Assembly (NCBI GenBank): GCA_905250075.1
Contig: CAJNOP010000018.1
Coordinates: 1,165,267 to 1,229,266 of the forward strand
Source: Rotaria sp. Silwood1
Lineage: Eukaryota; Rotifera; Eurotatoria; Philodinida; Philodinidae
Reading direction: 5' to 3'
Length of the DNA stretch: 64,000 nt
Shown: piece after piece, positions 52,201 through 64,000 of the stretch
Layout: every line of letters begins with the position of its first letter
How positions within the stretch are numbered: the first letter of the stretch is position 1
Notes under the pieces: model-generated
What the model was told of the DNA's origin: nothing
Databases searched by the model: none
What the model saw: only the letters and a program-made list of their open reading frames with translations
Program-made: the position numbers and the translations under genes

Positions 52201-55200
52201 ATTCATTGATTTGTTTTCCAATACGTTCACATGTCATTTCACGTGTATGATCATTCCATATTAATTCAGGATTTTCATGTGTTGTTTCAAATAATTGTAT
52301 TGATGTTTCACATGATTCACGCATTGCATCAACAACTAAACCAGGTAAATATTTAATTAATTGTAAGCGTATACGTGGACCATGTAAACGATCATTCATT
52401 AATTTTGATAAAACATTAGCTGCATATTCACGTAAATTTGAATTTTGTCCATTTGAAAATATATCAAGTAAATAAAGAAGACCACCACTATCAACAATAT
52501 CACGAACAATTTTACCATTTGATGATAATGCATTTAAAATTTCTAATGTTGTTTCTTGATTTGATAATGATGAACGTAAAACAAGTAATAAATAAACAAT
52601 AACATTTGATTGTGATATATCATTAACACATTCATTTGAACCACTTAAATGAAGTATTAATTCTAATGCATTTTGTTGTAAACGTGCAACATTTTCCATG
52701 CGTAATAAAGAAAATAATAATTTAAAATGACCAATACATAATGTTTCAATACCCATATTATTACGAATAACATTTTTTAAGGCTTCAAGAGCTTGAGATA
52801 TATGTTCTTGTTTGTTACGATGAAGACCTTCAGTCGACTTTTTATCATCCTATTTATAAAAATTAATACAAGATAAAATTTATTTTTAGATTTTATCATA
52901 TCTCAACGTTTAAATCTTTTTTTTTTATTTCAAAATTAAATTCTAAAAGAATTTCGAAATAATTAAAACTAAAGTAAAAGTATTCACTTTAGAATTATTA
53001 AATTTTCAAAAATCATTCGTACTTCACGAAAGATGCAACAGTTATCCGTCATTTTGGGTGGACGAAATTTCATGTCGAGATATTGTCATTCGGTTTGGTG
53101 ATATTTAAGATGCTCGAGACTAACTACTTACATTAGATTTTTGTTCTTGTTCATGTTGTAATTGCATTGCCATAAGTGTATTAACATATTGTGAACTTGT
53201 TCCTAAGAAATCAATTAAATCCGAACAAAATTTTTTCGGATCTTTTAAAACTGTTGTTGGTTGTAAATTATAAACACGTACAAATATTTCACCAATAATT
53301 AATTCAGTTTTATGTGCTGAATAAAGAAAATCTGATGGATTACCAAATTTTTCAATATTTAATTTATATTCATTTTTAACTAAATAATCACGTGTTTCAT
53401 CTAATTTATCAATTAATTCTTGTCGACAAGAATTATCCCATACTAAATATGGTTGTTCTTGATTTGAATTAAGTAATTTAAGTACCATACGATCAGGTAA
53501 TTGTGATACAATATATGGTGTTAAAAATGTTTGAGCAGCAATGAAAGCTGGTGGATTATTTGGTATAAGTGATGCAAGAGTTTGTAAATAATCACATGCT
53601 AATTGATTATCAACATATTGTTTATTACTTGGATCAGCAATTCCACTTTCCTAATGAAAAGTGAAAAAAAGATATTTATTTAAAATATTGTTTTTTCGTT
53701 GATTTAAACTAAACAGAATCTGCAGTGTGGTAGAAGTAGAGAAAGTTTATTTACAAGAAGAAAATACGAAGATAAGCACAATCTTTAGAAAATTGAAAAT
53801 CAAGTTTTTCAGCAGCTAAAATGAAAAACAATTATTTTGTTTAGACTACGTCGAGAACGATAGAGAAAAGAATTCGCCATCAAATCAAGTGTTTCGGAGT
53901 TTTTTTTATGATGCTTTTTAGCTGACGAAATAAGTTTCCCTATTGGTTAATTGCTTTTGAGTTAAGACTATGTACATCATGCAGACTGAAAATCGTTTGT
54001 GATCTACTCAGATTAAAGAGCATATCGAGTTGTCTGCACGACAATTATTTTTTTCAGTGTTCTCAAAATGGATTTTAAATAAAATAATATCATCATGAAG
54101 ATTTTCACAGTAAAACGTTGATATGTGTATGACGTATGAATGAAAATGACTATATTTCTCGCAAAAAAAAAAGTCATTTGGAAAAGAAAAACTTATTGTC
54201 TTCTAGGACAATTCAATATACTCTATCATTTAGAAAAATAAAAAATTTGTTCGTCTGAAAAACCAACATGTCGAAAGCTAAGAAGATCTCTTATATGCAT
54301 ATTCGAAATCAGTATCGTCTATAGCCGATAATCTATTATCATAGAGAGAAATTCTGATATTTATTTTGTATGTATATACTTACATCTAAAGTATAATCAT
54401 AATTAAATAAACCACGACAAGCATAAACAAATAATCCATGACGATGTAATAAATCTCTTAAACGTACATCACCATCACATAATGAAATAGCTGCTTTACA
54501 TACACATGTACATAATTGTTTTAAATGAGTATAATTTAAACAATGACATAATTCTCTTAATACACATTGAAGTTTATCAGGATCAATAAATAAATCACGT
54601 GATTTTTCAAAATGTCCAGCAACACTATAACATAATGCTGAATATTGACAAACAGCAACAATAAAATCATCCGATTTCGATGATTTTGTTATAACAGATG
54701 AACAACGTTGAAATACTTGTGTTAAAATTTCTAAACCATTTTCACGTCTTAATTCTTCACAATTTAATTCAGAACAATCAAGTGTATAATAAAGTAATTC
54801 AATGGCAATTGGTAATAAAGCTGTAGCTTTTGTTGTATTACCCATTGAAAATAATTGATCATTTTTAGCTTCAGTTTCAAGTATACGTATTAACAAAGGA
54901 TAACCAGCATATTTATATTCGGATAATAATGTTTTATAACGACGATAAAGAATTGATTGAGTTTTAAGTAATAAATAAATATTAAATTCATTTGGACCTT
55001 GTTGAATTCTGGATGCAGCACATAAAAATTCATAGGCTTTATTAACACGTTCGAACATATCACGACCATTAGGATTTTTATCTGGATGATATTTATTAGC
55101 AAGACGAAAATATGCTTTACGAATAGTTGATTCATTGTGTGGACCATTATTAGCTGAAGAATCTGATGAATTCGATTCATCTTTTGTATTAAGACCTGAA

Positions 55201-58200
55201 AATAGATGAAAAACTTAGGTAACTCTCCACAATTTTAAGTTAAAAAGTTTTTTTTTCAGAAAAACCAAACCTATTTTAAGGATGCAAGAAGAGATTTTGA
55301 GTTCAAAGCCCTGGAAATTAGACATATTAAAGTTCGAATTTTTTCGAGAAACCAATTTACTAACGAAGCACGATTTCTAAGTGTAGCGCGCCGATTGAGC
55401 ACATCTTTTACTCAAATTTTCAGGACGATTTTTTCGTTGTAGTATATTTTTATAGACTAAGTTTTGAATTAAATTCCTTCACTTAATTTCTCTTCTAATG
55501 CTGAGCTACCAGTCGAACAGACAGTAAAACAAAGACAACTTCAGAAGGAGTCTATATGAGGACGAATTCTCTTTGAGTTCTTCTAGTCTCACTAAGCTCT
55601 TCGTATGAGTGAAAGATGATCTCGATCGGCAAGTCACACTTGAGGACTGACACTGATAAGAATGGCATTCTATCACACGAGCTGTTTACGCAACGTTCGA
55701 AAAACAACCTATATGAAAAACGAAGCTCTCTTGAAACTTTCCGATTCATCAGTCAATTTTGTACACAGTATGATTTCGATCGATTTTCTATAACTCTGTT
55801 TCATCAGAATAGCCGGATGTAGGCTTCTATCATGAAAAATCAAATCGTTTTCCAAAGTTTCATAGAAATTCTTCTAGTATTGAAATAGGTCATTTTATTA
55901 ACTAACAGCCAGGAAACGAATATTTATATTTCGAAAGACACTTTATTATAAGGAAAAAATAGTCAGCTCTATTACGAACGCAACTCGAAAAACTCGTTGG
56001 ATTAAAACTTGGATTCAAAAGCAATGCATCAGTTATTCATTACAGCATTCGAGATATGACTTTCTAGAAATCGAGTGAACAGGTTTTTCTTTGCGAAATT
56101 TAAACCATTAAATATATCAGTATCTAGATCAAAATGAAAATCATTAGATCTATGTTTTGAGTCATATCCTATGCGATGATCTAATATAATATAAAACACT
56201 AATACAATCAGTAAAACAAGTGAATATTTCTGAGTCGTTTATCTCTGTAATTTTTGTAGAAAACAATATTTCATAAATCTATCTATAATGTTAACTATTA
56301 GTGTATTTACCAAGTACTTGATAAGCTTCATCAACACTCATATCACTTCCTTTTTTCTCTAATTCCGCTTTCCACATATTTAAACAATCTTTAAGTAATG
56401 CAATTGGATCACGTATAGGCCATTCGGGAAATTTTTGTTCATCACATAAATGACGTAAATAATATGTATTACAAAATAATTCATTTTCTAATTGTGGATA
56501 ATTAATAATTGGTATTGTACAATATGAATAAATCGCTGAAATATTTGACATTAAACGTGGAGAATAATCAGCTAAAATATATGAAAAAAATTATTTATTT
56601 ATTTAAATATTAGAAGAAAAAGCAAAAATTTTATTTTACCTAAATGAACAGCAATTTTTTCAATCATTAAACGACGCATTTCATTTGACCAAATTGTTTC
56701 CGGTTGATCAAATTCACCTAAATATTCAAAGAAATATAAACAAAATAGTTTAGTACAATATTTACCAAGAAACATTTGTGCAAATTTTTCAGGTCCATGA
56801 TTTTCTAAATAACAAATCATCGCTTCTGGTAATATATGACCAAGTATAGAACGAAAATAAATATCTTTTTTTTCACCCGATTGTTGTTGTTGTTCATCAG
56901 AACGAAATGCTTGTGCTAAATGCGTATATTTTAAAAAATGTCCTATGGGTAAAATATTAGAACCAGTATACATTAAAATAAAATAAAAAACACCAGTCAT
57001 ATAAAATTGTGGTAATAATGGATTATCTTGTGTCAATTTATTAAGTAATATAACAATTTTTTCAACTAAATTTGGATCAAATGTTAATAATAATTGTACA
57101 ATATGTGGTAAACATGTTGGATCATTTAATAAACGTTTAATTTTTGGAAATGGACGAATTATTGCGCCAGTTACTTGATCACGTGAAGGATAGAGTTCAC
57201 ACATGGAATTTAATATATCAAGAATTGTTGCTGCTAATTCACTATCATTAAAAATAGATTGACCACCAGCAAATACTATCCATTTTAGTTGAGGAATACG
57301 ATCCATGGTTTTCCAACCATCAAGACCTAAAAGGTTATGAAGAACAAATCAATTGTAGGAATAATCGATAGAGAAATTCTTCATCCAACGTAAAATGATA
57401 TATATATCTATAGTGAGTTTCTAAATTTTTCCAAAAACTTTGGCCTGCCTTATTTTTTGACGTCGATAGTAAAGTAGCAATATTTGAAGTTTTCTTCCTT
57501 TGTGAATAATACATTTGTTCTTATGTAAATAGATTTAAGTAACATCTACTACTATTTTAGAAGAGCATATCTCTTGGAAATTGTAAGAGTTCAACTATTT
57601 CTGTTAGAAATGGGATAACTTTTTTGTTTTGGGAGTTATTATGAAATTCTCGATATTATATAAGAAAGGCTTTGTTGAATAATTCTACAGAAAACTGTTC
57701 CTTATGTCCATATGAACGTGGAAATATAGTGAAATAAACTTAAACCATTCAGATTATGTTGTACAATGTTTTTTTTATAACGATATTATTGATAAAATTA
57801 ATTATGAAAATCTTTGGGTGTTACAAATTCTTTGATTCCAGGTTTATCTTTTCACTCAGATAGAAACTAATTGAATAGATCTATCGTTCACGCCATTGAT
57901 ATTATAAATAAAATTTTACCTTGTGCCCAAAATCGAGTTTTAGCATCAAAAGCTCCTTCTTTATATAAGTCTTTAATTTCACTAAAACTATATGGTCCAA
58001 CTTTTTCTTTATCTTGTTTTCCATAATACCATTCCTTTTCATTTTCTCTTGTCATTGTTGTTGATGATTCAAGTACATTTGAAGCTAATGGTACTTGTGC
58101 ACGATTTATATGTAAATGTGCTAAACACATAAGTTGTATGAAAATTTTAATTCCACCACAATCAATTATATCTCGAACATTTCGATGATTTAATATAAGT

Positions 58201-61200
58201 TTACTTATAAACATAAGTAAACGATCACGTTCACATTTATCTGTTGAACGATCAAGCATAAGAATAATATGTCTTGTATCGTTAAATGGACCAATAGTTT
58301 CATAATGACGTGCATAAACGATTGTCATTGCTTGTAAACACATTGATTTCATTGATGCTTGTTTTGTATTTATCGGTTGAGATAATAGAAAACGATGATA
58401 GAGATCATTGAAAAATTCCGAGGGATTATAAGCATCTAAACATAAAGTTATTAGTACAATCTTTGTGGGATTAAAATGGGAAACATGATGGTGCTGATGT
58501 TGTCAAACAAAAGAAGATTGCCTTATTCTATCTATTTGAGAAGACATTTCTTCGTCAGCTCTTTATTATATGTTACAGAAATGCAGCAAGAAAAAAAGTT
58601 CATATTTTAGAATGAGACGTTATTGATTGTGCAATCTTGAATCGAATATCTACAACGTTTGCCATAGTCTGTAATGATTTTTCGCAAATGTCTATCACGA
58701 TCCATGATGATCTCTGACTAGTATTTGATACGGTCTTGAGAAAGAGTGGATGCAAATGTCTACCTCTATATTTCAATACTCCTATTAGATCATGTTTCAC
58801 AAAAGAAATTCGCAACAAAAAAGAAATCATTTACCTGTAGCTGCATCATTATTAGCTGTTAGTTCTCCTTGTTCAAGTAATAAACGTAAATAAACACTTC
58901 CAATTTTAATTTCATCATTTAAACATTGATATAAAACTTCAAATTCATTATGATTCCATGATATTAAATGTCCATGACCAAGATCTTTATCAATATTAAA
59001 ATTTCTTATTTCATTTTCAATTGTTTCACGTAATTCATCACGTGTTTTATTATTCCATATTAATGTTGGTCGTGCATGATCCATAACAAATTTTTGATAA
59101 AATAAACGCCAATTTTTTTCAGCACGTATACGTTGACGTGGTTTACGTAAAACAACAGGTTGTTGTTTATCATTTGAATGACTTGATATGTTTGTTCCTG
59201 TCGCATTTGGATTATCCGATGAAGATAAAAGTTTACTATTTTGTTTGAATTTTAAACTCCAATGTTGAAAAGCATGTTGAACATGTTGCTCAAGAATTTT
59301 CATTTGAGTAGCATTACGTATTTTATTTGCTGTATTTATAATTGATGTTGAAAGAGCGTTAGATTTATTTGTTTGAGCATGCTGTTCAGTTGCTAAACGA
59401 AGAGTATCACGGCCAAGAAGTGCAGCTTCGTCTAGAGAAAACAATATATTTTTCGATTATTTAACATAAATAGACATAGAGAATCATATGTGGCTAGTAT
59501 TACTTTCCGAGAAAGATCTATTTACTTTACTATGATTATTATTTGATTATTGTTTAATAATGCTATCAGATAGAACTGATTACTACAGTTGAATAGAGTT
59601 CTCTGGTGAGGAAACATGTCTAATGGTCAGATGCCATTCAATTTTATATTATGTCTATGAGTAGATTTATCGGATAATCCCGAACGTATTAGTGAGAGCA
59701 ACATGTTTTTGGCGAGATATTTAATTTCCACCAAGAATAGTGGTTTATCATACAAGGACACAGTAATGAATTTCAATTGAAAATCGAATGTCACAAAAGA
59801 AAACATGCTTGTTTTCCTCAATACTTTCAGAATTATCAAATTTGCCTACAGACACATCTCAGCTCAAAACTCTTAGTCTTAGAAATATCTTGCTCTCAAT
59901 AAAATTTTCCTTAAAACAATTATAACCTTTCAGCGGTAGATCATGGGCCCGAATCTTTTTAAGCTTTTCTTAGTCCCATTGAGGTTTACTCCTAGGCCTG
60001 ATATGAAGTCGAACGGCATGTTACTTCACTAGTTATGAATTTCGCAATGGCTACTTTACAGTTTCTTTCTACATTCGATCAGTTGATTGATCGAAGCGTA
60101 ACGTTTCCGATTCATAGCGGCAAAATAAAAAAAAAATCTGCTTCCAGTAATGCGCATTTTTTAGGAAAAGCGTTTTTGTACTGTTTATTCGCTTTCTAGG
60201 AGGTATCGATTTTTTTCGATCATCGACATTCGAAATTTCATATCGTGTTTCGACGTCGAATGAAATTCGAATGCTATCAAACCGTTTGTTTGTTCTAATA
60301 ACTCTTTGATTATCAATTTCGGCAAACATTCAGTATTGTCGGGTAGTTAAAAGTATAAAAATAGCATTTGAAATTCTATCAAAATATGAAAAATCATAAA
60401 ATAATGTTAGAACTATCGAATTACCCTATAAACTAAGTAATTCGATATCTTACCAAAATCTTTTTCTGGTTCTTCATTTGAATCTAAATAAGCAATAAGT
60501 CCAAGTGGAAATATTCTTTTTAATAATCCAAATGTTGTTGGATGTCCTGTTGCCCATAAACCAAGTAATTGTTGACTAAGATATTTTAATGGTAACAATC
60601 GACTATCATTTGATGCTGTAAACAAAGCTCGTAAAAGATGAACAGGCAAAGCACCTTCACTTAATGCTAAATCTTGCATGTGTGCAGAAATATCTGATGA
60701 ACCTTCTTCAATAATGGCTTTCATAATTGAACCAGCACCTTTAACAATTGTAAATGATGAATGTTGAAATAATTTAAAAAATATTCGTCCATTCGATGAG
60801 ACTAATTCAAGAAGAACATCAAAATGTTGCCCATCTAAACATTTTTTTTATGTGATTAATAAAATAAAAGAAAAAAACGTGTGCTTTTTTTTCTGTTTTA
60901 CCTGTTGTTTCTGAAAATGGTGGACATAAAGTATATGTTAAAAAGTCAAGAAATGATGAAATAATTAATGAACCCGTATTTTGTTTAACATGTTTTAAAA
61001 ATATATCTAATAAACTTTCAAGAAATTTTTTCGTTGATAATATACTTGATTTATTTAGTTGTTCTTGACGTAAATCATAATCTAAATGCATTGGTTGTAA
61101 TAATGTATTTAAAACTTCTAATGCTGCATATGTTATTTGATCATCATTTAATTTTAAAGAACGAACAATTTTTGTTCCAATACGTTCACGAAATTTCGGT

Positions 61201-64000
61201 AATTGTGTAAATGCTTGAAAACCAGCTTTTGACGCTAATAAACGACGAAAAGCAAGATATTGATCTTCGATAAATTCAAGATCAACAACATTAGTAGTTG
61301 TATCGGTATCAACTAAAGTGTTAAGCGCTGAATGAATTAATTTTTCTTTATTTTCAGCAAAGAGACCTGAATAAAAAAAAAAAAAAAGAAAAGATTAAAT
61401 TAATGAGAAGCAGAAAAAATTAAAATTTGGTAAAGATATTTTTCTTATAATATTAGATTTAGTGTTATTGACCAATGATGTAATTCAAACTTGTAACGGA
61501 GCATTCTGAGGTGTCCGCATTCTTTTGAACTGATATTTTACCTACAATCAGACGTTGGTGAGATATGACAGGCTTCCAAAAGGCTTGAGTTCATGGTAGT
61601 GCCCGACATGGATCAAACTTTTGTGACCAACTCATCGATCTTTTGGCCCGATCCTATCTGACGCGAGGTTAATTACTTTTTTTGTGATCCGGCATGAGTT
61701 GGATTCTGGTATCCACTATTTCTTTCTCGTCTTTTCAATAGAATTTGCAGAGAATAAAGCGTTACATTTTTTGATGTAGAAACTTGAATTTGATGGATGA
61801 AAATTAAAAAAAACTTTTAATATGTTCATTCTTTTTCGAATATCCGTTAAAGCCATTATTTAACAATGCCATTTTAAAGAACACAAAATTATAAACAAAG
61901 TGATAGGTCGCTGCATTTTCTACGACCTTCCTTTAAAAAGTTACAAGTATTACAAAAAATCCATTAAAAAAACGCTTTTTGTTTTGCTTTTGTGATACTT
62001 TTAACTTTTTAAAGGAAGGTCGTAGAAAATGCAGCGACCTATCACTTTATACAGAATTTTGTGTTCTTTAAGATAGCTTTCTAAAAAATAGCTCTACGGG
62101 GGCCCGAAAACTATCCACAATAACTACTCGTATTTGAGATAGATACGTAACAGTATCAAAAAAAATCAAAACTAGTTTGTTGTTTATCTTTTTTTCTTGC
62201 ATCATACATATAGGGTAGGCTATCGGTAGCAATACCACAAAAACAATGAAATATATTCGTGTCGATTCAATCAAATGGGCTGTTTTTTTGTTATTAGCAG
62301 AAGTTTATTCAAAGGTTTTTTTCTTCATACAGATAAGGTAAGCAAATACTGCAACTAAGTATTATTTTAGGTATCATGAAAGCGATCTTACCTGTTATCA
62401 AGTAAAAAAATACATGTGTAGTATTTCATAGATAATTTTCAGTTGTGATCGAAAAGAATAACAAAAACTCAAAAAAAATTATATTAATGCATACAAAGCA
62501 AATTTTCAGAATTAGTTAATTTAAAAATCAATTGTCCTCAAAGTTCGAATTTTCAAACATAGGAAATTATTTATTAGAACAAATTTGGTGCTTTGGTGAA
62601 CTACTGTAAAATCTTGAAATACAAACTGTTAAATAAATTAGAATTTTGAACAGTTAAAATTCCAAAAATTGAACCTCAAAAAATATCCTCTCCTTTGATT
62701 ACCATTTAGATAGCTCCATACAAAGATTCTTAACAATCAAGAAGTTTTCTTTCATTTTCACCTGTTCACTCTTAAGGGTGAGTGTGTGAAGATACTATCC
62801 ACATCCACACCCTTAATTTTAGATTATGAATGTAAGCATTCAAAGTGACTAATTTTGAAAAATTGCTCTGCGTACATCAGCCTAGTTCGTTTTGACTTAT
62901 TATTATTCTCTTATATGACAAATGAAAATTAGCAATGAAATGCTTCATATATATTTTTTCTTTAATAGAGATAGCTCTTGAAATTATTGAAATCTCCTAA
63001 AAGAATGCCAGCCGAAAAGAGTGGTTCCTATTTTTGGATAGCAAGTTTACAAAAAAGAACTAGATTTTCATGGTTTTTTTTTCTGGATTTGATATCTTGA
63101 GAAGAGACAAGTCTTGTTGGCTGAAATTTTTAGGATACTCTAATGATCTCAAGAGCTATCCATGGGCAAAGTTTTAGGCCGATACTCATTTATTCAGTTT
63201 TTCTTATAAATACCGTGCTAAAAGTAAAAATCCTCTGTGTAAAACCATTACTCCAATATTGATAGGGCATGGAGAAGGACCCGTCTAGATTTCTTCTAGT
63301 CGCAATATACTCTGGATAATGAAATCAGTTTCATTTCAAACGCCAGGTATCACCTCGAGTAGTACTCTGTTAAGAAAAAAAAAAACAGTAGTCCATTTTA
63401 GTGAATTGAAGCGGAGATATTCCATTTTTCTTTAATCCTGCATTTCAATTATAGTAAAAAAGACTATGAATCAGTATCAAAATGTTTTTTTTGTTTTCCT
63501 AAAAATAAATTAAGAGTTAATCATACCTTCTGATGAAACAGCATTAATAAGTCCACTATAAGGTACATTTGCATTAAACCGTTTAAGAATTTCATTAAAT
63601 GAAACACCACCTTGTGATGCTGATGGATTATGTGAATCTTGTGGAGTAGAAAGTCGACCTACACAAATAAAAAAAAACCTAAGTCAAATAATTCTATCGA
63701 ACAAAAAAATAGTCAATTTCTACCCGATGGTGGTTGTACAAGAAATTTTAAATGTTGTATTTCAACTTCATCATCAACTAAATGTCCAAATGGTGCAAAA
63801 CGTTTTCCTCTATCAGTTGGATTTGTTTTAACACAACAATCATTATTCCCTGCTGAACGTACACCATCCAATAATGTTGCTAATAAAATATCACGTTCAG
63901 TTGATGTATATTTACATTTTGATCGTGTTGGATTATTTCTTATATATTCAATAGTAAATTCTTGTAATGAATCTTTATGTCGTACAAGACCAAATATTTC
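49295..64000 (-). CDS. DNAJC13: DnaJ homolog subfamily C member 13 / RME-8 (5' partial)
   Basis: Thirteen exons join in frame to 2077 codons up to the window edge: 63724-64000, 63527-63658, 60902-61366, 60454-60834, 58835-59431, 57920-58435, 56640-57326, 56311-56571, 54384-55195, 53132-53650, 51981-52849, 50853-51148, 49295-49716. The human protein has ~2240 residues, so roughly the first tenth lies to the right. RME-8 is an endosomal Hsc70 co-chaperone acting with sorting nexins in clathrin removal and retromer sorting. Visible are a GYF_2 domain ([17 protein letters not shown]), four IWN repeats ([36 protein letters not shown]), the J domain with HPD (55080-55088), armadillo-like helices and the family C-terminus ending in PPPLVDQ. 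The stop overlaps AATAAA (49294-49299, minus). Several introns exceed 1 kb; that at 61367-63526 holds a MITE. Confidence 0.96.
61868..62077. mobile_element. palindromic MITE in a DNAJC13 intron
   Basis: Two arms of about 75 nt (61868-61943 and 62002-62077) are inverted copies around a ~58-nt loop. The inner 46 nt (61898-61943 against 62002-62047, containing GGTCGCTGCATTTTCTACG) look identical, so the element is young or under gene conversion. It has no coding capacity. Related diverged ends occur at the left edge of the window. The palindrome would form a strong hairpin in the pre-mRNA. Confidence 0.85.
62772..62816. repeat. small GT-rich hairpin with telomere-like words
   Basis: TTAAGGGTG (62772-62780) and CACCCTTAA (62808-62816) form a 9-bp stem. 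The sides continue as GTGTGTG and CCACATCCACA, so this is a small G-rich/C-rich inverted pair like the one at 43.4 kb. It lies in a DNAJC13 intron. Confidence 0.5.

Noticed and set aside
61550-61690. GC-richer patch considered as a tRNA or other RNA gene
   Set aside because: No cloverleaf, no A/B box pair and no CCA-compatible stem could be formed by eye; only a short inverted match (CCAACTCAT).

Overview
This is an AT-rich animal nuclear window. Its genes are split by many short GT-AG introns (mostly 50-90 nt) mixed with a few long, repeat-filled ones. I think it comes from a bdelloid rotifer. The reasons are the bdelloid-style arginine ADP-ribosyltransferase, a bacterial-looking ADP-ribosylglycohydrolase, splice-acceptor-like sequences just upstream of many start codons (fitting spliced-leader trans-splicing), very tight gene pairs, and interstitial TGTGGG-like repeats. 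The species call is inference; the gene models are read from the sequence and nearly all close in frame.

Layout. Plus strand, 0.9-34.1 kb: the 3' end of a PI3/PI4-kinase-family gene; a small single-pass membrane protein; a KIF19-type kinesin-8 (16 exons); the exosome subunit EXOSC2/Rrp4; a PEST-type tyrosine phosphatase whose ATG lies 38 nt after the EXOSC2 stop; RSPRY1 (SPRY plus RING); a THEG-repeat protein; and an FBXW10-like F-box/WD40 protein. Minus strand, 36.8-40.7 kb: an ADP-ribosyltransferase followed by an ADP-ribosylglycohydrolase, a writer and an eraser in tandem. Plus strand, 44.2-45.1 kb: a secreted protein with a uromodulin-type D8C domain. Minus strand, 46.9-48.6 kb: an MFSD12-like transporter. 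Minus strand, 49.3-64.0 kb: DNAJC13/RME-8, running off the right edge.

Mobile and repeat DNA sits almost only in long introns and intergenic gaps. There are three different fold-back elements in three introns of the phosphatase gene (one carries a Tc1/mariner transposase fossil), an antisense LINE reverse-transcriptase fragment in RSPRY1, a 1.27-kb Foldback-like element built from ~200-bp tandem units next to telomere-like G-rich/C-rich repeats at 42.2-43.6 kb, and a near-perfect palindromic MITE in a DNAJC13 intron.

The most interesting system is the ART-ARH pair. If the predicted 3' exons of the ART are used, its stop lies only 43 nt before the ARH start, an operon-like arrangement of opposing enzymes. 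Housekeeping themes elsewhere are cilia (KIF19, possibly THEG and FBXW10-like), RNA decay (EXOSC2), endosome/lysosome function (DNAJC13, MFSD12) and signalling (PI kinase, PTP, RSPRY1).
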